Shown: positions 29,662 to 37,580 of the stretch, one piece after another | Position numbering within the stretch: position 1 is the first letter of the stretch | Layout of the letters: each line of letters opens with the position of its first letter | Source: Couchioplanes caeruleus | GTDB lineage: Bacteria > Actinomycetota > Actinomycetes > Mycobacteriales > Micromonosporaceae | Reading direction: 5' to 3' | Assembly (NCBI RefSeq): GCF_003751945.1 | Contig: NZ_RJKL01000001.1 | Location: forward strand, 2,294,001 to 2,358,000 | Length of the DNA: 64,000 nt | Made by a program: the position numbers and the translations under genes | Notes under the pieces: model-generated | The model's database searches: none | What the model saw: the letters and a program-made list of their open reading frames with translations, nothing else | What the model was told of the DNA's origin: nothing

Positions 29662-31001
29662 GCCTTCTCCAGGCGCTCGAGCAGCTCCCCGACGGCACGC
29701 AGGTAGCTGACCGCGCTCACCTCGAACCAGTGCCGCGACGACGGGACGACCCGCGGCCGGGTCCACGAGCGCAGCGGCCGCGCCGACTCCTTGCGCTGCA
29801 CCGCCGCGGCCCGCTCCGGGTCCTCGCGGCGCAGCCGCAACCAGCGGGCGACGGCCACGCTCTGCCAGTGGGCCAGCGGCAGCAGGCCGTGGTCGGACTG
29901 GACCAGCCCGACCACCGCCAGGGTCGGATGGCGCCGGGCGAACGCGTGCAGGTGCAGGTCGGGCTTGCCGTCCTCGTCGATGTCCAGCGCCTCTCGCGCG
30001 AGGAAATCGAACCGCGGCAGATAGCCGGTGGCGGTGACGACGAGGTCGGGCTCGGCGCGCCGGCCGTCGGCGAACGTCACCGTGGCACCCTCGAGCCGCA
30101 CGACGTCCGGCACCGGGGTGATCCGGCCGTGGCCGACGTAGTAGACGAGCTGGCTGTTGACCACCGGATGGCTCTCGTACGGCCGGTGGTCGGGCGCCGG
30201 CAGACCGAAGCGGGTGACGTCGCCGACGGTGAGCAGCACCATGCGCTGGTAGATCCATTGCCGCAGCCACAGCGGCAGGCGCAGCGATTGCAGACGGGCG
30301 CCGACCTGATCGGCGGGGCGGCCGAAGACATACTTGGGGGCGTACCAGTAACCCCGGCGGGTCGAGTGCCACACCGCCTCGGCATGCTGGGCCGCGTCGA
30401 CCGCGATGTCGCAGCCGGTGTTGCCGCCGCCCACGACCAGCACCCTCCGGCCGCGCAACTGCGCGGGATCTTTGTACGCCGAGGCGGGCATGACCTCTCC
30501 CCGGAAGCCGGACGAATCCACACCGAACGGCTTCGGCGACCAGTTGTGCCCGTTGGCGACCACGACGGCGGCATAGCGCTGCACCCGCTCGGCGCCGCCG
30601 CCGGTGCCACGGGTCGTCACGTCCCAACGGCCGTCGCCTACCGGGGTCACCGCGACCACCTCGGTGCCGAACCAGATGCTGTCGCGCAGGGCGAAATGCT
30701 CCGCGTAGCGCTCGAGGTAGGACAGGAACGCGCTGTGATGCGGATAGTCCGGCCAGTCGTCCGGCATCGGAAAGTCGGGGAACTCGGTCAGCGGCCGCGA
30801 CGAGATCAGGTGGGTGCCCGCGGAGACCGGGCTGCGGTCGTGGCGCCAGTTCCAGGCCCCGCCGACGGACGCCTCCCGCTCGTAACAGTCGACGGAGAAG
30901 CCCTGCTCCCGCAGGTTCTTGATCGCGGCGAGGCCGCTGCCGCCCGCACCGATCACGCAGACCGCGTCGTGCCGGTCGGCGATGTCCGGGGTGTCGTGCA
31001 T
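29658..31001 (-). CDS. Flavin-containing monooxygenase
   Basis: This 447-residue class B flavoprotein has FAD-binding VIGAGGSGLAAIKNL near residue 17, VGGAWNWRHD, ATG-type FAD loop VTATGYLPRFDF near 330 and NADPH-binding VLVVGGGNTGCDIAVDA near 185. The family-identifying segment FRGEVMPASAYKDP fits FxGxxxHxxxY except that the central His is Pro. It would oxygenate a nucleophilic N or S centre or a ketone. The gene overlaps the downstream hydrolase by four bases. Confidence 0.88.
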   Translation of the reverse strand: MHDTPDIADRHDAVCVIGAGGSGLAAIKNLREQGFSVDCYEREASVGGAWNWRHDRSPVSAGTHLISSRPLTEFPDFPMPDDWPDYPHHSAFLSYLERYAEHFALRDSIWFGTEVVAVTPVGDGRWDVTTRGTGGGAERVQRYAAVVVANGHNWSPKPFGVDSSGFRGEVMPASAYKDPAQLRGRRVLVVGGGNTGCDIAVDAAQHAEAVWHSTRRGYWYAPKYVFGRPADQVGARLQSLRLPLWLRQWIYQRMVLLTVGDVTRFGLPAPDHRPYESHPVVNSQLVYYVGHGRITPVPDVVRLEGATVTFADGRRAEPDLVVTATGYLPRFDFLAREALDIDEDGKPDLHLHAFARRHPTLAVVGLVQSDHGLLPLAHWQSVAVARWLRLRREDPERAAAVQRKESARPLRSWTRPRVVPSSRHWFEVSAVSYLRAVGELLERLEKA

Positions 31002-31039
31002 CGGGGAATCCTCGCAGAACCCCGGCACCCCCGGAAGGG

Positions 31040-31726
31040 TCAATCGGGAGGCAGCGTGAGGTCGGCCAGCACCGGCAGATGGTCGCTGGCCCGGCGCGCG
31101 GCGTCGGAGTCGACCACCTCGTAGCGAACCACCTCGATGTCCGGCGAGACGAAGAGCCCGTCCAGCCGCTGCCGCGGCAGGGTCGCCGGGAAGGTCAGGG
31201 CCGCGCCGCCCCGGGCGCCGGTGTCCACCAGGCCGTCGGCGACCGTACGCCACGCTCCCCCGCCCGGCCCCTCGTTGAGATCGCCGCCCGCGATCAGCGG
31301 ACCCTCCACGGCGGACAGAGCCTGCTTCCAGCACGCCGCCTGGTCGGGGCGCTCGGCCGGATCCGTGGCGAGGTGCGAACCGGAGACGGTGAACCGTCCG
31401 TCGCGCACCGAGCAGCGCGCGAAGGCCGCGCCGCGCAGGTGTCGGCCCGGGGTCAGCGGATAGCGCAGACACCAGGTCTCGTGCACCCGTACCCGGAGGC
31501 TGACCAGCAGCAGGTTGCCCAGCGAGGGCAGCCCGCCGGCCGCGACCACCATGCCGAAGTCGTCGGCGAGGGCCGCGCACTTGTGCCGCCAGCGCCACCG
31601 GCGCGGCGCCTCCTGCACGACGACGACGTCCGGGGCGAGCTCACGGACCAGTTCGGTCAGCGCCGCCCGGTCGTCACGCAGACCGTGCACGTTGTAGCTG
31701 AGCACCCGCAGCGGTACGCCGGACAC
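31040..31726 (-). CDS. Endonuclease/exonuclease/phosphatase family protein
   Basis: This 228-residue EEP-fold hydrolase starts LRVLSYNVHGLRDDR (Asn for metal binding), then VVVQEAP (catalytic Glu), GSHLATDP, AGGDLNEGP (Asp and Asn) and ASDHLPVLADL with the C-terminal His. All catalytic positions are present. The substrate (DNA, phosphoester or lipid head group) cannot be predicted. The gene ends ten bases before the ROK glucokinase in the minus direction and is likely co-transcribed with it. Confidence 0.87.
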   Translation of the reverse strand: MSGVPLRVLSYNVHGLRDDRAALTELVRELAPDVVVVQEAPRRWRWRHKCAALADDFGMVVAAGGLPSLGNLLLVSLRVRVHETWCLRYPLTPGRHLRGAAFARCSVRDGRFTVSGSHLATDPAERPDQAACWKQALSAVEGPLIAGGDLNEGPGGGAWRTVADGLVDTGARGGAALTFPATLPRQRLDGLFVSPDIEVVRYEVVDSDAARRASDHLPVLADLTLPPD

Positions 31727-31736
31727 GTCGTCTCCC

Positions 31737-32687
31737 TCAGATCCGGCGGGCCAGGTCGGCCGCGCCGAGTACCCCGGCGGTGTTGCCGGTCTCCGCGGCC
31801 CTGATCTCCGCGACCGGGAACCGTCCCCGCTGGGCCAGTTGCTCCCGATAGGTCCGCACCGTCGGCCCCATCAGCAGCTCCCCCGCGTCGATGACGCCGC
31901 CGCCGACCACCAGCACCTGCGGGTCGAACGTCTGCGCCAGGTCGGCCATCGCCACACCCAGCCAGTAGCCGATCTGCGCGAAGGCGTCGCGGGCCACCCC
32001 GTCGCCGCGCTGCGCCGCCTCGGTGATCATCCGTCCGCTGATCGCCAGCGGGTCACCGCCGGCCAGCTCCAGCAGCGTCCCGGCGCGCTCGGGCTCCTGC
32101 CGGGCACCGGCCTGGGCGAAGCGGACCAGGGCGTTGCCGCTCGCGTACTGCTCCAGGCAGCCCAGCCGCCCACAGCCGCACGGATGCCCGCCGTTCACCG
32201 ACTGGATGTGGCCGAGCTCGCCGGCGATCCCGTTGGCACCGCGCCACAGCGCGCCGTTGAGCACGATGCCGCCGCCGATGCCCGTACCGACGGTGATCAT
32301 CACCATCGAGTCGTCGGCGTGCCGGGCGGCGCCGAACCGGAACTCGGCCCAGGCGGCGACGTTGGCGTCGTTCTCCAGCACGGTCGGCAGGCCCACGGCC
32401 TTCGCCACATAGTCGCGCACCGGCTCGTCCCGCCAGGCCAGGTTCGGCGCGAAGAGCACCGTCGCACCGGCGGCGTCGATCCACGCGGCGGCACCGATCC
32501 CGACCGCCTTCGCCGCCGGATACTGCGCCGCCAGCTCGGCGGCGACCGCCACGATCGTGTCCCGCGTGCCGGCCGGGTCGTCCGCCGGAGTCTCGCGGCG
32601 CGTCTGCGCGATCACGACACCCTGGTCGTCCACCACCCCGCCGGCCACCTTCGTGCCGCCGACGTCGACTCCGATGGTCAGCGTCAT
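31737..32687 (-). CDS. ROK-family glucokinase
   Basis: This 316-residue sugar kinase has the N-terminal ATP loop IGVDVGGTKVAGGVVDD, ENDANVAAWAEFRFG with the catalytic Asp, GTGIGGGIV, GELGHIQ, and the ROK zinc motif CGCGRLGCLEQYASG near residue 170. It phosphorylates glucose with ATP or polyphosphate; in Streptomyces this enzyme (GlkA) is needed for carbon catabolite repression. The start ATG follows AGAGGGGA. A pair of direct repeats upstream may bind a regulator. Confidence 0.93.
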   Translation of the reverse strand: MTLTIGVDVGGTKVAGGVVDDQGVVIAQTRRETPADDPAGTRDTIVAVAAELAAQYPAAKAVGIGAAAWIDAAGATVLFAPNLAWRDEPVRDYVAKAVGLPTVLENDANVAAWAEFRFGAARHADDSMVMITVGTGIGGGIVLNGALWRGANGIAGELGHIQSVNGGHPCGCGRLGCLEQYASGNALVRFAQAGARQEPERAGTLLELAGGDPLAISGRMITEAAQRGDGVARDAFAQIGYWLGVAMADLAQTFDPQVLVVGGGVIDAGELLMGPTVRTYREQLAQRGRFPVAEIRAAETGNTAGVLGAADLARRI

Positions 32688-32699
32688 GCCGTCCCCTCT

Positions 32700-32743
32700 G
32701 TTGTGTCACACGCTGTCGTGCCGACACGTTGTTGCGTCACACG
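32700..32743. promoter_or_regulatory. Direct repeats and palindromes upstream of the glucokinase gene
   Basis: GTTGTGTCACACG (32700-32712) and GTTGCGTCACACG (32731-32743) match at 12 of 13 bases and start 31 bases apart, about three helical turns. Between them lies TGTCG-N3-CGACA (32714-32726). The core GTGTCACAC is itself a palindrome. This looks like a binding region for an unidentified regulator. Confidence 0.4.
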
Positions 32744-33483
32744 TCGCCGGTGGACGTCCTGGCCTGGTCCGACACATCATGATCTACGCCGTCGGATCCC
32801 GCCACGGCGCTTTCCCGCCGCGATTCCCCGTATTCCGCTGCGGCGTTTCTTGTCGCTGCGGCCCAGGGGTCGGGTCCCGCATTCTTCTCCGTACGGGCGA
32901 CGGCGTCCTCAGAAGCAGCGGCGGACGTCTGCCTCGACGCGGACGCGGCCTTTCTGGAGGGCCGCGCCCGGGGACGCGCCTTGGCTTCCTGCCGGGTCTC
33001 GGCCGGGCTGCGGGTGGCCGCGGCCCACGGGTCGGCGTTCTCGTCGACCGGCGGCGCGACCGGCTCGTTCCCGGCGCGTGTCGCGGCGGACCAGGCCTGA
33101 TCCGGGTTCGGGGTCTGGTGGGAGGTGGGTTCGGGGTGGGGAGTTCCGGCGGCGCCGACGACGGCGGAGAAGCCTCGCATCAGGGTGGCCAGGCCGGTGG
33201 CGAGATCGCCGGCGCCCGCGGCCAGGCGCTCGGCGGTCTCGGGGGTCGGGTCGCGGAGGGCGGCTATGGCCCGGCAGATCGGGCAGACGCAGCACTCGGC
33301 AGTGCCGGTGGCCCAGCCGGTGCTGCTTCTGTGCTGCGGTGTGCCCGTACCGGAAAGGAACTGACCCACCGCCGAGCCGAGCAGGTCTCCCAGGCCGTCG
33401 CGGCCGCCCTGCGTGGCCCTGGCGAGCAGGGCGGCGACGAGCCGCTCGGCCTCCTGGCGTGCCGTCCCGGTCGTCCCTGTCAT
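32737..33483 (-). CDS. Conserved hypothetical protein with repeated DPWAAATR motifs
   Basis: This 248-residue protein is of unknown function. The N-terminal half is helical (QEAERLVAALLARA) and carries CCVCPICRAIAALRDP, a CxxC pair that could bind zinc, followed by ERLAAGAGDLATGLATLMRG. The C-terminal half is low-complexity and contains DPWAAATR twice plus a related DQAWSAATR. The gene lies between the SRPBCC gene and the glucokinase, and the ATG at 33483 is preceded by AGGGGG. Confidence 0.6.
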   Translation of the reverse strand: MTGTTGTARQEAERLVAALLARATQGGRDGLGDLLGSAVGQFLSGTGTPQHRSSTGWATGTAECCVCPICRAIAALRDPTPETAERLAAGAGDLATGLATLMRGFSAVVGAAGTPHPEPTSHQTPNPDQAWSAATRAGNEPVAPPVDENADPWAAATRSPAETRQEAKARPRARPSRKAASASRQTSAAASEDAVARTEKNAGPDPWAAATRNAAAEYGESRRESAVAGSDGVDHDVSDQARTSTGDV

Positions 33484-33511
33484 CGCACTGCCCCCTGCTG
33501 TATGCCGCCGA

Positions 33512-33565
33512 CCGGCCGCCGTCGCTGTCGTGCCGCCGCCCGGCCGCCGTCGCTGTCGTGCCGTC
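33512..33565. repeat. Two-copy tandem repeat, 28-base period
   Basis: A 24-base block beginning CCGGCCGCCGTCGCTGTCGT at 33512 is repeated at 33540 with the same sequence. It fills the short gap between the SRPBCC gene and the 248-residue hypothetical. Confidence 0.6.
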
Positions 33566-33573
33566 GCGCCGTC

Positions 33574-34023
33574 CTACGCCTTCTGGCCTTCGACGCGGCG
33601 CTTCAACTCCTTCAGTGCCGTGTCCATGATCATCTTCTCGGCCTTGCGTTTGAACATGCCGAGCATGCCGATGTTGAGTTCCACTTCGAGCGAGTACGTC
33701 ACCTCGGTCGTGCCGCCGCCGGCGTCGACCAGGTCGTACGAACCGTTCAACATCTTCTGCATCTTCGACGGTGTCACGAGGTGCCACTCGATGCGCGACA
33801 GATCGTCGGCGTACGCATACTCGAGCGTGTAGTCGTCGGAAAGCGGTCCGGCGTCGATGACGAACCGGACCTGGGCCGCGTAGCCGTCGTCGTACTCCTC
33901 GAGGACCTCCACCCGCTTCATCGCGTCGGCCCACTCGGGATAGCGGGGAAAATCGCAGATGACCGCGGCGACCTGGTCGAGGGGCGCCTGGACCTGGATG
34001 GACTGCGTCGAGGTGTCCGCCAT
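33574..34023 (-). CDS. SRPBCC-fold (START/polyketide-cyclase-like) protein, Rv2185c-type
   Basis: This 149-residue helix-grip protein begins MADTSTQSIQVQAPLDQVAA, followed by ICDFPRYPEWADAMKRVEVLEE and a long amphipathic C-terminal helix. It matches the small Rv2185c (TB16.3) family, whose ligand is unknown, and sits at the corresponding place in the conserved order. It may bind a lipid or hydrophobic ligand. The ATG at 34023 is clear. Confidence 0.85.
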   Translation of the reverse strand: MADTSTQSIQVQAPLDQVAAVICDFPRYPEWADAMKRVEVLEEYDDGYAAQVRFVIDAGPLSDDYTLEYAYADDLSRIEWHLVTPSKMQKMLNGSYDLVDAGGGTTEVTYSLEVELNIGMLGMFKRKAEKMIMDTALKELKRRVEGQKA

Positions 34024-34155
34024 GGCAGGCAGGCTACCGCGTGCCCGGTGGAATGCGACTCACGCCCTCTCCGCTCGCTCCCCGACGCCGTTGCCGGGGC
34101 GGCGCCGGGACGGCGCGGCCGCATCGGGCGATGGGCCGATTCCCGACGGTGCGGC

Positions 34156-34161
34156 TACGAT
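34156..34161 (+). promoter_or_regulatory. -10 hexamer TACGAT for the leaderless histidine kinase gene
   Basis: TACGAT ends seven bases before the GTG at 34169 and no Shine-Dalgarno is present, which fixes that GTG as the start. Confidence 0.55.
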
Positions 34162-34168
34162 CCGTCAC

Positions 34169-35860
34169 GTGCCCGCCTCAGCCAGCGCTCTCGTGCGCGT
34201 CCACCCGCTTGCCGTGGCCGCTCGCCTCGTCATGCTCGCGCTCGTCTCGGCGCTCACTCTGATCGCCACGCAGGACGCGGGGCAGTTGCGCTGGATCGCG
34301 TTGCTGCTGGTTGCGGCGCTGCCGGCGTTCTTTCTGCCGCATCACCGGATCGCCGCGCCGCTGGGGCGGGTCGCCGAGGTGGCGATCACCGGGCTGGCCG
34401 CCGGGTCGGTCGCCGCGGCCGCGAACGTCTCCGGGACGGTCGACGCCGGGTTCGGCGCCGAGGCGGTCCTGCCGTACCTGGCCGTGCCGCTGCTGACCGC
34501 GGCGCTGCGCCGGCGTCCGACCGAGGGGGCGGCGCTGCTCGGCGTCGCGGCCGTCGCGATGGTGATCGGCGGGGTGATCGTCCAGTACAGCGAATCGATC
34601 ATCACCCAGCCGGGCTATCTGGCCGCCGGCGGCCAGTGGCTGGTGCTCGGTGCGATCGTCACCTTCGCCGCCGACACCATGCGGCAGCTCATGGCGCCGG
34701 CCGAGAACAAGCCGCAGCCGTACGCGGAGGCCACCCGCCTGCTGACCCAGCTCCGCAGCGTCGCCCGATCGCTGCCCGGCGCGACCCTCGACCCGGGCGG
34801 CATCTCCGAGCATCTGCTCGAGGAACTGCGCGTGGTCGCGCCGGGTCACCGGGCCGCGGTGCTGTCGGCCAGCGGCGGCGGGCGGCTGGTCGTGCTCGCC
34901 CAGACCGGCGCGGAACGCGTCGACTGGGAGGTCACCCTCGACGCCGACTCGGCGATCGCCGACGCGTGGGCGAGCCAGCAGCCGCAGACCGCGTCGCGCT
35001 CGCAGGCCCGCTCGCACCAGGGCGGAGAGGCGTCGTCGCTGGTCGTGCCGCTGGTCGCCGGCGTACGCACGATCGGGCTCGTGATCCTCGAGGCGGACGT
35101 GCCCAGCGCGTACCCGTCGGCGGTGATCGCGAGGGTGACCGAGGTGACCGGCCCGGCCGCCCTGCGGCTGGAGGCCGCGCTGCTGTTCGACGAGGTCCGC
35201 TCACTGGCGACCAATGAGGAGCGTCAGCGCCTCGCCCGCGAGATCCACGACGGTGTCGCGCAGGAGCTCGTCATGGTCGGGTACGGCATCGACAACGCGC
35301 AGGCGACCCTGCCCGAGGGCGCCGACGAGACCGCCGAGGAACTGCGTACCCTGCGCGGCGAGGTCACCCGGGTCATCACGGAGCTGCGGCTGAGCCTCTT
35401 CGAGCTGCGCTCCGAGGTGGACCGCAACGGCGGGCTCGCGGCGGCGATCGCCGAGTATGCCCGCACCCTGGGCACGTCCGCGGGCCTGCGGGTGCACTTC
35501 ACGTTCGACGAGTCCACCGCGCGGCTGCCCGCCGCCACCGAGGCGGAACTGCTGCGGATCGCCCAGGAGGCGATCACCAACGCCCGTAAACACGCCGGCG
35601 CGTCCAACCTGTGGGTCACCTGCACGGTCGACCCGCCGTACGCGGAGATCGAGGTCTCCGACGACGGCAAGGGCTTCGCCGACGACCGCCCGGACGGGCG
35701 GTACGGCCTTGCGATCATGGCCGAGAGGGCGGAACGTATCCGAGGCCGGCTGGAGATCAGACCACGACACCCCAGCGGGACAACCGTTGCGGTAGTGCTC
35801 GGAACCTCGGCTCGGCGCGATAGCGTGCGGGATAGCGTTTCCGCACCAGAAGGGGAGTAA
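34169..35860 (+). CDS. Sensor histidine kinase, NarL-type (HisKA_3) with GAF-like region
   Basis: This 563-residue membrane kinase has about five N-terminal hydrophobic segments (residues 10-175), a middle GAF-like domain (about 210-345), and a C-terminal kinase. The phosphoacceptor helix is ERQRLAREIHDGVAQELVMV with the His near residue 358, followed by NARKHAGASNLW (N box) and VSDDGKGFAD (G1 box). The signal sensed is unknown. It is seven bases upstream of its response regulator, the usual pair. Confidence 0.92.
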   Translation: MPASASALVRVHPLAVAARLVMLALVSALTLIATQDAGQLRWIALLLVAALPAFFLPHHRIAAPLGRVAEVAITGLAAGSVAAAANVSGTVDAGFGAEAVLPYLAVPLLTAALRRRPTEGAALLGVAAVAMVIGGVIVQYSESIITQPGYLAAGGQWLVLGAIVTFAADTMRQLMAPAENKPQPYAEATRLLTQLRSVARSLPGATLDPGGISEHLLEELRVVAPGHRAAVLSASGGGRLVVLAQTGAERVDWEVTLDADSAIADAWASQQPQTASRSQARSHQGGEASSLVVPLVAGVRTIGLVILEADVPSAYPSAVIARVTEVTGPAALRLEAALLFDEVRSLATNEERQRLAREIHDGVAQELVMVGYGIDNAQATLPEGADETAEELRTLRGEVTRVITELRLSLFELRSEVDRNGGLAAAIAEYARTLGTSAGLRVHFTFDESTARLPAATEAELLRIAQEAITNARKHAGASNLWVTCTVDPPYAEIEVSDDGKGFADDRPDGRYGLAIMAERAERIRGRLEIRPRHPSGTTVAVVLGTSARRDSVRDSVSAPEGE

Positions 35861-35867
35861 CCCGAGC

Positions 35868-36536
35868 ATGTCGACCAGTCCGATGCCGACGACCCGCACC
35901 AAGGTGCTCCTCGTCGACGATCACGACCTGATCCGTAAGGGGCTGCGGCACGCGTTCGAGCGGGACCGCCAGTTCGAGGTGGTCGGTGAGGCAGCCACGG
36001 CCGCCGAGGCCGTCCGCCAGGCCGGCGCGCTCCAGCCCGACGTGGTGATCATGGATCTGCGCCTGCCCGACGGCAGCGGTCTCGAGGCGACCCGTGCCCT
36101 GCGCAAGAACAACGCCAACATGGGCATCGTCGTCCTCACCATGTACGCGGGCGACGACCAGCTCTTCGGTGCCCTCGAGGCGGGAGCCAGCGCCTTCGTG
36201 CCCAAGACCGCCCCCGCCGACGAGGTGGTGGCGGCGGCACGGCACGCCGCCTCGGCACCGAGCGCGTTCACGGCGGCCGACCTCGCCGAGGCCATGAAGC
36301 GGCGGCTCGCCCCGTCCGGGCCCCAGCTCTCGCCCCGCGAGGGCCAGGTCCTGCGCCTGCTCGCCGACGGCATGAGCGTCGCGGGCATCGCCAAGCAGCT
36401 CTTCGTGTCGGAGTCCACGGCGAAGACCCACATCTCCAAGCTGTACGAGAAGCTGGGCGCGGCGAACCGGGCCCAGGCGCTGATGACGGCGCTGCGGCTG
36501 GGCCTGCTCGAGGCGCCGGACGCGCCGAAGTTCTAG
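35868..36536 (+). CDS. NarL/LuxR-family response regulator
   Basis: This 222-residue regulator has a receiver domain with DDHD near residue 17, the phosphoacceptor Asp in VVIMDLRLPDGSG near residue 62, VLTMYAGDD and the Lys in VPKTAPADE. The C-terminal LuxR-type helix-turn-helix reads LSPREGQVLRLLADGMSVAG and ESTAKTHISKLYEKL. It follows its kinase by seven bases. A kinase-regulator pair near a glucokinase gene is also known from Streptomyces. Confidence 0.94.
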   Translation: MSTSPMPTTRTKVLLVDDHDLIRKGLRHAFERDRQFEVVGEAATAAEAVRQAGALQPDVVIMDLRLPDGSGLEATRALRKNNANMGIVVLTMYAGDDQLFGALEAGASAFVPKTAPADEVVAAARHAASAPSAFTAADLAEAMKRRLAPSGPQLSPREGQVLRLLADGMSVAGIAKQLFVSESTAKTHISKLYEKLGAANRAQALMTALRLGLLEAPDAPKF

Positions 36537-36544
36537 GACTCGCG

Positions 36545-36873
36545 TGCGCTGAACCGCCCGTCACCCGTCGAGGGTGGCGGGCGGCGCCGTTCCCGCTGAA
36601 CGCCGCCTTCGGCGACCGGGCCGACCAGGTGGCGGCGCGGTATCGGTCGAGGCGTACGCGTCCCCGCCACCGCCGCAGCCGGCCCTGGCCGAGCAGATGA
36701 TCGACGCCTGGTCCCGGTTCGCCACCGCCGGCGAGACCGGCTGGCCACGGCTGCGATCCGGAGCCGCCACACCGTACGTGCGGAGCCTGGCGACCGGCGC
36801 ACCCGGCGGCGTCGACCTGGCGGCCGAGCACCACTGCGGGCTGTGGACGCCATCGATGCCGGTCGCCGGCTGA
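36545..36873 (+). pseudogene. C-terminal remnant of a type B carboxylesterase
   Basis: Two frames hold pieces of one protein end: PFPLNAAFGDRADQVAARYR (36587-36646) and then, shifted by one base, SVEAYASPPPPQPALAEQ followed by MIDAWSRFATAGETGWPRL and VDLAAEHHCGLWTPSMP with a stop at 36871-36873. ADQVAARY and the HHCxxW end are typical of bacterial carboxylesterase C-termini. The N-terminal 80 percent, including the catalytic serine, is gone and at least one frameshift and a deletion are present. This accounts for the whole gap after the response regulator. Confidence 0.65.
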
Positions 36874-36879
36874 CAGAAT
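36874..36879 (+). promoter_or_regulatory. -10 hexamer CAGAAT for the downstream PNPOx-like gene
   Basis: CAGAAT ends seven bases before the ATG at 36887. It argues for the second ATG rather than the one at 36878, because the first lies inside this spacing. Confidence 0.4.
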
Positions 36880-36886
36880 GCAGGCC

Positions 36887-37507
36887 ATGGGGAAAACGTA
36901 TGAGCGGATCTCAGGACGGCTAAGGACCTTCATCGAGGCACAACCGATCTTCTTCACCGCGACGGCACCGCTGGACGGGGCGGGCACGGTCAACCTGTCG
37001 CCGAAGGGGCTCACCGGATCGTTCGCCGTCATCGACGAGCTGACCGTCGCCTACCTCGACTGTGCCGGCAGCAACGCGGAGACCATCGCGCACCTGCGCG
37101 AGAACGGCCGCATCACGCTGATGTGGTGCTCCTTCCAGGGACCACCCACCATCATCCGCATCCACGGCCGCGGCGAACCGATCTTCCGCGACGATCCACG
37201 CTGGACGCAGTACGTCTCCTCCTTCCCGGAGATCGACAAGTCGTCGCACGGGGTCCGCACCATCATCGTGGTCCGCGCGGAGATGATCCGCGATAGCTGC
37301 GGGTACGCCGTCCCGCTGATGACCTACGACGGGGATCGTGAGCTGCACGGGCAGCGGTTCGCGCGGGAGGACGATGCGTCGCTGAACTCCTACTTCGAGA
37401 AGAAGGAGTTCATCGCGGCCAGTCTGGACGGGCTGCCCGCCCTGCCGCTGCCGTTGCCGCCCCTGCCCGACCCGGCCCCGACATTGAGCGGCGCACCGGA
37501 GCGGTGA
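36887..37507 (+). CDS. Pyridoxamine 5'-phosphate oxidase-fold flavoprotein
   Basis: This 206-residue split-barrel protein begins MGKTYERISGRLRTFIEAQP and has IFFTATAPLDGAGTVNLSPK, LTVAYLDCAGSNAETIAHLR and RITLMWCSFQGPPTIIRIHG. This is a family of FMN- or F420-binding proteins of unclear reaction. The C-terminus ends in a proline-rich tail. I chose the second of two ATGs because the family start and the -10 spacing agree. Confidence 0.87.
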   Translation: MGKTYERISGRLRTFIEAQPIFFTATAPLDGAGTVNLSPKGLTGSFAVIDELTVAYLDCAGSNAETIAHLRENGRITLMWCSFQGPPTIIRIHGRGEPIFRDDPRWTQYVSSFPEIDKSSHGVRTIIVVRAEMIRDSCGYAVPLMTYDGDRELHGQRFAREDDASLNSYFEKKEFIAASLDGLPALPLPLPPLPDPAPTLSGAPER

Positions 37508-37580
37508 CGTCGGAGCCGTCCGCCCGGCGGGCGGGCGCCATCCGCCGGGCCTGAGTTCGATCAGGTCCGGCGGGTGGCCG

